From Ruegeria atlantica (GTDB lineage: Bacteria; Pseudomonadota; Alphaproteobacteria; Rhodobacterales; Rhodobacteraceae), in contig NZ_WQCG01000002.1 in the NCBI RefSeq assembly GCF_013032505.1, forward strand, positions 558,001 through 622,000: a stretch of DNA of 64,000 bases. The letters are read 5' to 3'. Under the pieces are notes generated by a model. It ran no database searches and was not told the DNA's origin. It was given only the letters and a program-made list of their open reading frames with translations. A program made the translations under genes and the position numbers. This document shows positions 35,770-43,714 of the stretch, in pieces; position 1 is the stretch's first letter, and each line of letters opens with the position of its first letter.

Positions 35770-36653
35770 GCGAGAAGAAAGATGAGAAATTTCTGAAAAG
35801 GGGGATCGAGGACACCCTTGTCACCGATTTCGCGGCCAAACACCGTAACAGCTATGGCGACTTTCTCCAGCTGAAATCCCTGCTGAATCTACAAGAAACC
35901 TTCCAGGACCCTGCTGAACCGGATGAAATGCTGTTCATCATCATTCACCAGGTCAGCGAATTGTGGCTAAAATTGATGCACCATCAGCTCTGCGAAGTGC
36001 GTCGCTTTATTCGCGAAGATAACTTCGGCGAAGCCATGAAGAACATCGATCGCATCAAGGCCATTCAGCGTCAACTTATCGTCGCATGGGAGACACTTCT
36101 GACGATGACGCCTGCGGACTACATGAAATTCCGCGCGGCACTTGGCAATTCGTCCGGCTTCCAGAGTTACGGGTATCGGCAGATCGAGTTCATCCTGGGT
36201 AACAAGGATACATCGACATTGAAAGTGCACGAGCATGACCCCGAAGTCATGGAGATGTTAAACGACGCTTTGGTCAAGCCGTCGCTCTACGATGAGGTGC
36301 TGGCGCTGCTTGCCCGAGTCGGCTTTGACGTTCCGCAGGAACTGCTGGAGCGCGACTATTCGCAACCCTATTCAGGGGATCCGCGCATCGTCAAAATCTG
36401 GGTCGAAGTCTATCAGAACACCGGAAAGTATTGGGATCTGTACGCCTTGGCTGAAAAACTGATGGACGTGGAATCCCTGTTTCAGCGCTGGCGTTTTGAT
36501 CACGCGACTGCCGTCGAGCGTGTAATCGGGATGCAAAAGGGCACCGGCGGTTCCAGCGGGGTTGCCTTTCTGAAAAAGGCGCTTGAGCTGCGCTTCTTCC
36601 ACGATCTTTATGACATGCGCTCGGAACTGTTTTATGGGCAAGCGTCCGCATGA
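35766..36653 (+). CDS. kynA: Tryptophan 2,3-dioxygenase
   Basis: Heme enzyme (295 aa) that opens the indole ring of L-tryptophan to N-formylkynurenine. Typical segments: YGDFLQLKSLLNLQ, FIIIHQVSELWLKL with the distal active-site His (about residue 61), GFQSYGYRQIEFILGN, and RWRFDHATAVERVIGMQKGTGG, where the His is the proximal heme ligand and GTGG contacts the substrate. The sequence departs from the usual YELWFKQ and YRYIEF in a few places but the length is normal. It is translationally coupled to the GntR regulator. Confidence 0.93.
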   Translation: MSEKKDEKFLKRGIEDTLVTDFAAKHRNSYGDFLQLKSLLNLQETFQDPAEPDEMLFIIIHQVSELWLKLMHHQLCEVRRFIREDNFGEAMKNIDRIKAIQRQLIVAWETLLTMTPADYMKFRAALGNSSGFQSYGYRQIEFILGNKDTSTLKVHEHDPEVMEMLNDALVKPSLYDEVLALLARVGFDVPQELLERDYSQPYSGDPRIVKIWVEVYQNTGKYWDLYALAEKLMDVESLFQRWRFDHATAVERVIGMQKGTGGSSGVAFLKKALELRFFHDLYDMRSELFYGQASA

Positions 36654-36711
36654 AGTATTTCCGCTTCTCAAAAACCCGAGCTTGAGCGAACCTATTAACC
36701 AAACGCCATGG

Positions 36712-36736
36712 TTGGGGGGATATCGCCCCCAATTTG
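36712..36736. terminator. Bidirectional terminator between convergent kynA and marR
   Basis: TTGGGGG (36712-36718) pairs with CCCCCAA (36726-36732) around a 7-base loop, followed by TTTG. It sits between the stop of TDO and the end of the convergent MarR gene. Confidence 0.55.
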
Positions 36737-36926
36737 TCTGGGCTTCAGGTGGGGAGTGCAGAGCAACGTGCAGTATTGACCGTTCAGGAAACCCAGCAGT
36801 TCGGCCCGGAAGCCGCCCATTTTCAGAATTCCTTTCCCACATCTCGAACGAGGCGCCACTCCATGTTTTGCCCTTGCCGGATTTTGGCAGGGCGAATAGC
36901 GGCGGTGGCGGCGCGCCTCGCGTCGG

Positions 36927-37382
36927 CTATGACTTGGCTCGGCGCGGGATGGCTGCCAGCCCCGCGTTTCGCTGCAGTATCTGCAATACCTCCAAAAACT
37001 GCTGAATATCGTCCTGACCAAGGCCCGCAAACAATTGCGTGCGAGCGTGGTCTACGTCCTCACTGCATTTTGCCAACCACTCGCGCCCCTTAGGTCGCAG
37101 GGTCACGACCGAAAAGCGGCGGTCGTTGGGCATCTGCTTTTTTTGAACAAGGCCTTTTTCGGCAAGACGATCGACAAGGCGTCCGGTTGCGGTTCGCTCG
37201 ACTACAACCAGTGATGACAAATCACAGACAGACAGTGACCCCTCATCTGCGAGGCACTGCAACATACGCCATTCAACCAGTTTCAGGCCGTGCCTGCGCA
37301 GCACGCCATTCATCATGTCCCTAATCTGACGGTTTAGGACCGTCAGATGAAACTCTGGCGGATCAACGTCTTGAATCTTCAT
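36927..37382 (-). CDS. MarR-family regulator
   Basis: A 151-residue winged-helix protein: VEWRMLQCLADEGSLSVCDL, recognition segment VVVERTATGRLVDRLAEKGL, and the wing KKQMPNDRRFSVVTL with the Asp-Arg-Arg signature. It is transcribed away from the 2-aminobenzoyl-CoA monooxygenase/reductase gene, with 133 bases between the starts. Two palindromes lie in that region, so it probably represses the monooxygenase gene and itself, with an aromatic CoA ester as a possible inducer. Confidence 0.88.
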   Translation of the reverse strand: MKIQDVDPPEFHLTVLNRQIRDMMNGVLRRHGLKLVEWRMLQCLADEGSLSVCDLSSLVVVERTATGRLVDRLAEKGLVQKKQMPNDRRFSVVTLRPKGREWLAKCSEDVDHARTQLFAGLGQDDIQQFLEVLQILQRNAGLAAIPRRAKS

Positions 37383-37439
37383 GAACGGGCCTCGTCCGGG
37401 GTTCGTGAAATTTCTTCATAAGCCTATTATGACATTTGC

Positions 37440-37451
37440 TTTAAGCTTAAA
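37440..37451. promoter_or_regulatory. Palindromic TTTAAGCTTAAA box
   Basis: A perfect 12-base palindrome in the marR-monooxygenase divergent region. It is the most symmetric version of a box seen near-identically before three other transcription units of the aminobenzoate region (26008, 26885/26900, 33583/33598). Confidence 0.5.
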
Positions 37452-37460
37452 CAAATGCAT

Positions 37461-37482
37461 ATTATGTGTTATTACACATAAT
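37461..37482. promoter_or_regulatory. Operator-like inverted repeat before the monooxygenase/reductase gene
   Basis: ATTATGTGT-TATT-ACACATAAT: two perfect 9-base arms with a 4-base spacer, 34-55 bases before the ATG at 37516. This is the size and position expected for a MarR or FCD-GntR operator. Confidence 0.6.
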
Positions 37483-37515
37483 GTCGAATCCGAGATCGAT
37501 ATCCAGGGAGTTGAG

Positions 37516-39867
37516 ATGAAAATCAGCATTATCGGGGGTGGCCCAGGCGGCTTGTACACCGCACTTCTGACAAAAAAGGCGCGTCCTGACTGGGATATTG
37601 AGGTTTATGAGCGCAATCAGGCTGACGACACGTTCGGGTTCGGTGTTGTGTTCTCTGATGAGACGCTGGATGAATTTCTAAGCCGGGACCAGCCTGTTTT
37701 CGAAAGGATCCGTGATAAATTCGCCTATTGGGATGACGTTGCCGTTCATTTCAAAGGAGAGGAAATGCGCTGCGCCGGGAACGGGTTCTGTGGAACCTCG
37801 CGCCAAACCCTGTTGACCATCCTGCAAGAACGCTGCGCCGAGTTGGGCGTGAAGATGACCTTCGGCATTGAGGTTGACGCAGCGAACATCCGTACCCAAT
37901 TTGCCGATTCCGACGTAATCGTCGCGGGCGATGGGGTAAATTCAGCACTTCGCGAGGCCAACAAAGACGGGTTTCAACCAACAACAAAATGGCGCAGTAA
38001 CCGGTTCTGCTGGATGGGATCGACCCGCCCGATGGGGGAATTCAACTATTTCTTCCGCGAGACTGAACATGGCCACATGGTCGCCCATTGCTATCAGTAC
38101 GAAAAAGAACATTCGACCTGGGTGTTCGAAATGGACGAAGCCACATGGCAAGGCCACGGCTTCGAAGAATTTGACGAAGAAGGTTCAAGGGCCAAGTTGG
38201 AAGCAATCTTTGCAGAGGAGCTGAACGGGCACGGCCTGCTTCTGAACCGCTCAAACTGGCGCAACTTCCCGCGCGTGTTCTGCGAAAACTGGTTTGTTGA
38301 TAACATCGTCATTCTCGGTGACGCCAAGGCCAGCGCCCATTTTTCGATCGGATCAGGCACCAAACTGGCAATGGAATGCGCTATTGCTTTATCCGACGCG
38401 CTCCTGGAGCACGCGGAGGACGATGTGCAAAAGGCGTTCCAAGCGTATGACGACGCGCGCCGCACGCCCTGCCAAATCATACAGCACAACGCCGATGTAT
38501 CTTTGGCCTGGTTCGAACATATGAGCCGATCCTGGGATATGGAGCCATATCAGTTCGCGATGGTGGTGATGTGCCGCGCCAAATCCATCACCTATGACAA
38601 TCTGATTGTACGAGACCCCGAATTTGTCCGCAAAGCTGACGACGAATGGTATGCCCGCCATCTGCGCGAAACCGGCGAGGATCTGACCAAATCCCGCCCT
38701 ACCCCGATGTTCTCTAAATTCAAGCTGCGCGAGATGGAGCTTGAGAACCGCGTGGTTATGTCACCGATGGCGCAATATAGCTGCGATGATGACGGTGTGC
38801 CCAATGACTGGCACAAAGTGCACTATGTCGGTCATGCACATGGCGGTATGGGGATGATCTACACCGAAATGACCTGCCCGTCGGCGGATGCCCGCATTAC
38901 CCAAGGTTGCCCAGGCATATGGAACGACGAACAGGAAACCGCGTGGAAAGGCATCGTGGACATGATCCACGCGACCTCAGCCGCGAAAGTCACCTTGCAA
39001 ATCGGGCATGCCGGTCGCAAGGGATCAACCCAGCTAGGCTGGGAGGAGATGGACAAGCCGCTAAAGGACGAGGCAGCGAATTGGCCGTTGGTATCCGCGT
39101 CTTCGATCCCGTGGTTCGATGGGCTAAGCCAAATACCGGCAGAATTGGACCGAGCCGGGATGGATCGGATAAAGGCCGATTTCGTAAAAGGCGCCGAGCG
39201 AGCGGCACGTGCCGGGTTTGACATGATCGAGCTCCACTGTGCGCATGGCTATTTGCTGGGATCGTTTCTGTCTCCGCTCACCAACATCCGGTCTGACGAT
39301 TATGGCGGCAGTCTGGAAAATCGTATGCGTTACCCGTTGGAAGTGTTTGAGGCCATGCGCGACGTGTGGCCGTCCGAACGGCCCATGGCAGTGCGGGTGT
39401 CAGGCACGGACTGGAAAGAAGGCGGGCTGACCGAAACGGACCTGATTGGCATTTCAGTAGCGTTCCGCGATGCGGGCTGTGATCTAATCGACGTTTCCGC
39501 CGGCCAGACCATCCCGGATCAAGAACCCGTCTACGGCCGTATGTTCCAGGCTCATCTGGCTGAAACGGTGCGCAACGTGCCCAAGATTGCCACTATGGCC
39601 GTGGGTGCAATCACCGAAGGCGCACAGGTTAATACCATCCTGCACACCCGCCGCGCGGATCTGGTCGCGATTGGCCGACCGCATATGTGGAACCCATTTT
39701 TCGCCCATCAGGCTGCTGCTTGGTACGGTGCTCTGAACAAAAAAACATGGGCGAAACAATACGAAAGCGGCGCCATGCAGGTTTTCCGCGAGGCTGAGAA
39801 GAACCGTCAAAAGATGCTTGAACAGCAACGCAAAGCAGCGCCCGGACGCCACACCAAAACGGTGTGA
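37516..39867 (+). CDS. 2-Aminobenzoyl-CoA monooxygenase/reductase (bifunctional salicylyl-CoA 5-hydroxylase/oxidoreductase type)
   Basis: A 783-residue two-domain flavoenzyme. The N-terminal half (about 1-380) is a PHBH-like FAD monooxygenase with IIGGGPGGLYTALLTKK, and VILGDAKASAHFSIGSGTKL closing the FAD site. The C-terminal half (about 395-760) is an old-yellow-enzyme/2,4-dienoyl-CoA reductase-like FMN barrel: NRVVMSPMAQYS, IELHCAHGYLLGSFLSPLTN with the catalytic His pair, and DYGGSLENRMRYPLEV. This fusion is the hallmark of the Azoarcus enzyme that hydroxylates and then reduces 2-aminobenzoyl-CoA to 2-amino-5-oxocyclohex-1-ene-carboxyl-CoA. ATG at 37516 follows AGGGAG. It diverges from MarR, and its substrate is supplied by the ligase at 29093. 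Confidence 0.93.
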   Translation: MKISIIGGGPGGLYTALLTKKARPDWDIEVYERNQADDTFGFGVVFSDETLDEFLSRDQPVFERIRDKFAYWDDVAVHFKGEEMRCAGNGFCGTSRQTLLTILQERCAELGVKMTFGIEVDAANIRTQFADSDVIVAGDGVNSALREANKDGFQPTTKWRSNRFCWMGSTRPMGEFNYFFRETEHGHMVAHCYQYEKEHSTWVFEMDEATWQGHGFEEFDEEGSRAKLEAIFAEELNGHGLLLNRSNWRNFPRVFCENWFVDNIVILGDAKASAHFSIGSGTKLAMECAIALSDALLEHAEDDVQKAFQAYDDARRTPCQIIQHNADVSLAWFEHMSRSWDMEPYQFAMVVMCRAKSITYDNLIVRDPEFVRKADDEWYARHLRETGEDLTKSRPTPMFSKFKLREMELENRVVMSPMAQYSCDDDGVPNDWHKVHYVGHAHGGMGMIYTEMTCPSADARITQGCPGIWNDEQETAWKGIVDMIHATSAAKVTLQIGHAGRKGSTQLGWEEMDKPLKDEAANWPLVSASSIPWFDGLSQIPAELDRAGMDRIKADFVKGAERAARAGFDMIELHCAHGYLLGSFLSPLTNIRSDDYGGSLENRMRYPLEVFEAMRDVWPSERPMAVRVSGTDWKEGGLTETDLIGISVAFRDAGCDLIDVSAGQTIPDQEPVYGRMFQAHLAETVRNVPKIATMAVGAITEGAQVNTILHTRRADLVAIGRPHMWNPFFAHQAAAWYGALNKKTWAKQYESGAMQVFREAEKNRQKMLEQQRKAAPGRHTKTV

Positions 39868-39966
39868 TCACCGGTCAACAGGGGGGAAAGGTGTGCCGCA
39901 TATCGACCACAGCTTCCTGCACAACGCTTTGCTGTCATCACAAGAAATGCAGATCACAGATGGGAA

Positions 39967-40533
39967 ATGGATCTTCTCTCGGAATTCGATGACGTGACCG
40001 TTCTGAGACCAGACCAGGAAAGCGCATTGCAAGTCCGGGGGACATCAGTGTTTGGCGATTACCTCAATCGGCCGGATGAAACTGAACGCGCATTTGACGC
40101 AGATGGCTGGTTTGCAAACGGTGATCTGACAATGATTGATGCCGACAGACTCATGGCCAACACCGGCCGAAACAAGGAATTCATCAACGGGGGTGGCGTA
40201 AATTGCAATCTGGTTGAGGTCGAAGAACAACCGGCAGGTATGCAGACTGAATTCTCGCTGGGCCTTTTAGGCTCGCTCCAACTGGGTCGTTTGATGGACA
40301 GTCATGAAAACTCGGCCAAGTTGATCAGCCTGATGAAACGCAACAATTGCGGCAAGGCTTTGAACATCGCGCGCGAAGCACGTGATATGCACTGTGGTAA
40401 CGGCGTGAACGACGAATACCGGATCATACAGCATGTGATGAACCTAGAGGCGGTGAACACATATGAGGGAACGCATGATGCGCACACGCTGATACCGGGC
40501 CGTGGCCCGTCAGGGCTGCAAGCGTTCCAGTAA
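39967..40533 (+). pseudogene. Chimeric remnant: acyl-CoA ligase C-terminus joined to glutaryl-CoA dehydrogenase C-terminus
   Basis: The open frame of 188 codons joins two unrelated protein fragments. Residues about 15-88 resemble the hinge region of an adenylate-forming CoA ligase ([30 protein letters not shown], then [13 protein letters not shown] and VEVEE). From about residue 92 it becomes the C-terminal end of a glutaryl-CoA dehydrogenase-like acyl-CoA dehydrogenase ([31 protein letters not shown], then [20 protein letters not shown]). Neither part is complete, and the junction falls inside [14 protein letters not shown]. This looks like an internal deletion that fused two former neighbours in frame. 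It lies between the monooxygenase/reductase and the FadB-like gene. A functional product is unlikely. Confidence 0.75.
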
Positions 40534-40615
40534 CAACTCGAAAACCAATGAAACAGCCCTTCCGATATGCGCCTGCATTGAGGAAGATACCGTTAAACTG
40601 AAAATGGGTTTGTCC

Positions 40616-42574
40616 ATGCCACTGACTCTGAAACGCCAGAACAATATAGCCATCGTGACAATAGATAACCCGCCGGTGAACGCCGCTTCACACGCAGTTC
40701 GGCAGGGCTTGCTGGATGTCGTACAGGAAACGGAACGAGACCCTACCGTTCAAGCGGTTCTGCTGACCTGCGCGGGACGGACATTTGTAGCTGGTGCCGA
40801 TATACGGGAATTCGGAAAACCCCCGGTAGAACCGCACCTGCCGGATGTTTTGCGCTTGATTGAAACGGCTCAAACACCATGGGTGGCGGTTCTTCACGGA
40901 TCGGTGCTCGGTGGCGGCTTGGAACTGGCAATGGCCTGTCGATACCGCGTGGCTAACGCAGGCGCGCAGCTGGGCCTTCCCGAAGTCAATCTGGGTCTGA
41001 TCCCCGGCGCTGGCGGAACAGTGCAATTGCCCCGTCTTGTTTCCGCGGAACTTGCGCTGGACATGGTCGCTGGTGGCAAGCCCATATCGGCAAAGGCCGC
41101 ATTGCATGCCGGGTTGATCGACGCGCTAACAGAAGGTGCACTTACGCCTTTTGCACTGTCCTTTATCGATAACCTGGCGAGTCATCCGGTCCGTCCCTCA
41201 ACGCTGGACAAAGCAGTTAACCTCCCCGTTGATCAGGCTGCATTTGACGAAAAGGTAGCCAAAGTTACCGCACGAGCAAAGGGACAGAAATCACCGGTGG
41301 CGGCGGCACAGGCCATTAGCAAAGGGTTCAACCTGACCGTCGAAGAGGCGCTGCAACAAGAAAGAGAGACCTTTCTTAAACTCAAAGATGACCCTCAATC
41401 CGCCGCACTTCGTCACATATTTTTTGCAGAACGCGGAACAATATCTCTGGAACGCCTGAAAGGTCAGAAACTCGCGCAAATTCAAACCGTCGGGGTCGTC
41501 GGCGGTGGGACTATGGGGGCAGGCATCGCCGCGGCATGCTTGCTGCGGGGGGTATCAGTGGTTTTGGTTGAACGTGACGATGACGCCGCGCAGGCGGGGT
41601 TCAAACGCACTGCAGATATCCTTGCGGGCAGCTTATCCCGAGGATTGGTCTCGCAGCAGAAACATGACAAAATGCTCGATAGCTTTACGGTTTCTGCAAA
41701 CTACGCTGCTTTTGCCCATGCTGATCTGGTCATCGAGGCCGTCTTTGAGAATTTCGAGGTTAAGGCAGAAGTCTTCTCAAAAATCGAGGCGGTTGTGCGC
41801 CCTGACGCGATCATAGCGTCAAACACGTCTTATCTGGACGTCAATGCGTTGTCACAGACATTAAAACATTCCTCACGAGCAATCGGGCTGCATTTCTTTT
41901 CACCGGCACATATCATGAAGTTGTTGGAGATCGTGGTACCCGATACCGTGTCCGACGAAGTTCTGGCCAGCTGTGTGGCCTTTGGCAGGCAATTGGGCAA
42001 AATCTGCGTTCTGGCAGGTGTTTGCGATGGCTTTATCGCGAACCGTATCATGTCGGCGTATCGCCGCGAATGCGAATACATGCTGGAAGACGGTGCACTG
42101 CCTTGGGAAATTGACGAGGCCATGCTTGCGTTCGGGATGCCCATGGGCATCTACCAGATGCAGGATCTGGCCGGGCTTGATATCGCGTGGGCCATGCGCA
42201 AGCGTCAGGCAGCGGAAAGGAAATCGGACGAACGCTATGTCGATATCGCCGACAAACTGTGTGAGATGGGCCGGTTCGGACAAAAATCGGGGCGCGGATG
42301 GTACATCTATGACGGCAAATCCCGAAAACCTGATCCTGAGGTCCAAGCACTTATCCTGTCCGAGTCCAGTCGAAAGGGGATCACCCGAATTTCCTTCAGC
42401 CCTGATCAGATCATGTCCCGCATCCTTGGCCGCATGCAAACGGAAGGTCATGCAATTTTGAACGAGGGCATCGCCCAACGGGCCGAAGATATCGACGTAG
42501 TTATGATCAACGCGTTCGGATTTCCCCGCTGGACAGGCGGCCCGATGTTTATGGAAGGATTATCGGGAGCCTGA
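40616..42574 (+). CDS. Bifunctional enoyl-CoA hydratase / 3-hydroxyacyl-CoA dehydrogenase (FadB/FadJ-like)
   Basis: About 652 residues. The N-terminal crotonase domain contains IDNPPVNAAS, AGRTFVAGADIREFG, LHGSVLGGGLELAMACRYR and GLPEVNLGLIPGAGGTVQLPR; both hydratase Glu residues appear present. The NAD domain starts near residue 290 with VGVVGGGTMGAGIAAACLLRG and ASNTSYLDVNALSQ. The dehydrogenase segment is RAIGLHFFSPAHIMKLLEIV, where His is catalytic, followed by DGFIANRIMSAYRRE. It ends soon after FGFPRWTGGPMF, so the last about 40 residues found in many relatives are absent. The start is uncertain (ATG 40616 or 40604; no strong SD). It should carry hydration and oxidation steps for the CoA-bound ring products. 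Confidence 0.88.
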   Translation: MPLTLKRQNNIAIVTIDNPPVNAASHAVRQGLLDVVQETERDPTVQAVLLTCAGRTFVAGADIREFGKPPVEPHLPDVLRLIETAQTPWVAVLHGSVLGGGLELAMACRYRVANAGAQLGLPEVNLGLIPGAGGTVQLPRLVSAELALDMVAGGKPISAKAALHAGLIDALTEGALTPFALSFIDNLASHPVRPSTLDKAVNLPVDQAAFDEKVAKVTARAKGQKSPVAAAQAISKGFNLTVEEALQQERETFLKLKDDPQSAALRHIFFAERGTISLERLKGQKLAQIQTVGVVGGGTMGAGIAAACLLRGVSVVLVERDDDAAQAGFKRTADILAGSLSRGLVSQQKHDKMLDSFTVSANYAAFAHADLVIEAVFENFEVKAEVFSKIEAVVRPDAIIASNTSYLDVNALSQTLKHSSRAIGLHFFSPAHIMKLLEIVVPDTVSDEVLASCVAFGRQLGKICVLAGVCDGFIANRIMSAYRRECEYMLEDGALPWEIDEAMLAFGMPMGIYQMQDLAGLDIAWAMRKRQAAERKSDERYVDIADKLCEMGRFGQKSGRGWYIYDGKSRKPDPEVQALILSESSRKGITRISFSPDQIMSRILGRMQTEGHAILNEGIAQRAEDIDVVMINAFGFPRWTGGPMFMEGLSGA

Positions 42575-42581
42575 TACACAT

Positions 42582-42606
42582 CAGCGGCCCAAAGATCGGG
42601 CCGCTG
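42582..42606. terminator. Bidirectional terminator between convergent fadB-like and gcvT-like genes
   Basis: A perfect 9-base stem CAGCGGCCC / GGGCCGCTG with a 7-base loop, followed by GTTGTT, lies in the 36-base gap between the two convergent genes. Confidence 0.65.
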
Positions 42607-42610
42607 GTTG

Positions 42611-43702
42611 TTATGCATGTGTTCTGAGTTTCTTTGGATCGTAGATTGGGCTTTCGACAACGGTTGCCGTTGTTTCAAACCCATCGCCGCTTAAGTTCAA
42701 AACAGTTCCGGCAGCGATCCCAGGGTTGATATGCGCCAGCGCCAGCGATTTGTTCATCCGGTGTGAAAAACATGGGCTGTTTACGACGCCCACCTCTTTA
42801 CCACCCAGCGCCAGTGTTTCACCGCCTGCGACCATGTCGGAATGATCGATATCCAGGCAGACGTTGTTAACGGCTTCATTGCCTATTGCCGCCAGCGCCG
42901 CCTCTTTTCCGCGGAAACCGCCTTTGTTTTTGCTGATTGTGAACTCAAGACCAACCTCAGACGGTGTGTTGTCTTCGGTCATGTCATAGCCATAAAACAA
43001 CAGACCGGCTTCGATCCGAACCTTGTCAAGCGCAGTGAACGAACAGGGCATGACGCCGGCATCTGCAAGCTTGTCCCAGATATCGCCTATCGCCGATGCG
43101 TCAGCAAAGATCTCATACCCGCGTTCGCCCGAATATCCAGTGCGCGACAAGCGGCAAGCGTGGCCGAATAGTCTCGCAGGAGCGTGCTGAAAATACCCAA
43201 GGTCAGTCAGGTCAATGTCGCAATTGGCGTTCAAGGTATCCATGGATTTGGGGCCCTGAACCGACAGGTCATGCAGGTCGTCAGTGAATTCCAGCTGTAC
43301 GTCCCGTCCTTCGGCCGATGCCTCAAGCAACGCCATCGTGTCGCCGGACCCATGGACGATCATCCATTCATCGCCACCGTTGTTCGAAATGATCGCATCA
43401 TCGGCAATGCCGCCCTTATCCGTCAGAACACAAAGATAAGCCGCCGACCCCGGAGCGATACGGCTCGTGTCACGCGTGGTCAGATGGTCCAGAACCGAAG
43501 CTGCGTCCGGGCCGCGCACGAACACCTTCTTAAGCGGCGACATGTCAAACATGCCTGCGGCCTCACGAACTGCATCGTGTTCATCATTGGGATCGGTATT
43601 GTATGTCCAGGCCGTGCCCATGCCGTTCCAATCCTCAAGCCCGGAACCCAAAGCTGTGTGGCGAGAGGCAAGCGCGGATGTGCGGCTCAGTTCTTCTGTC
43701 AT
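42611..43702 (-). CDS. GcvT/aminomethyltransferase-family tetrahydrofolate-dependent methyltransferase
   Basis: A 363-residue GCV_T-fold protein: AAGMFDMSPLKKVFVRGPDA near residue 48, LTDKGGIADDAIIS, SVQGPKSMDTLN, RTGYSGERGYEIF and FRGKEAAL in the C-terminal barrel. These are the folate-binding family's landmarks. The ATG at 43702 follows AAAGGA by six bases. It lies 12 bases after the second MttB gene and is surely co-transcribed. A glycine cleavage role is unlikely because no gcvH or gcvP is near; transfer of a methyl or methylene group from an MttB-type substrate to tetrahydrofolate is the better guess. Confidence 0.87.
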   Translation of the reverse strand: MTEELSRTSALASRHTALGSGLEDWNGMGTAWTYNTDPNDEHDAVREAAGMFDMSPLKKVFVRGPDAASVLDHLTTRDTSRIAPGSAAYLCVLTDKGGIADDAIISNNGGDEWMIVHGSGDTMALLEASAEGRDVQLEFTDDLHDLSVQGPKSMDTLNANCDIDLTDLGYFQHAPARLFGHACRLSRTGYSGERGYEIFADASAIGDIWDKLADAGVMPCSFTALDKVRIEAGLLFYGYDMTEDNTPSEVGLEFTISKNKGGFRGKEAALAAIGNEAVNNVCLDIDHSDMVAGGETLALGGKEVGVVNSPCFSHRMNKSLALAHINPGIAAGTVLNLSGDGFETTATVVESPIYDPKKLRTHA

Positions 43703-43714
43703 GGTCAATCCTTT

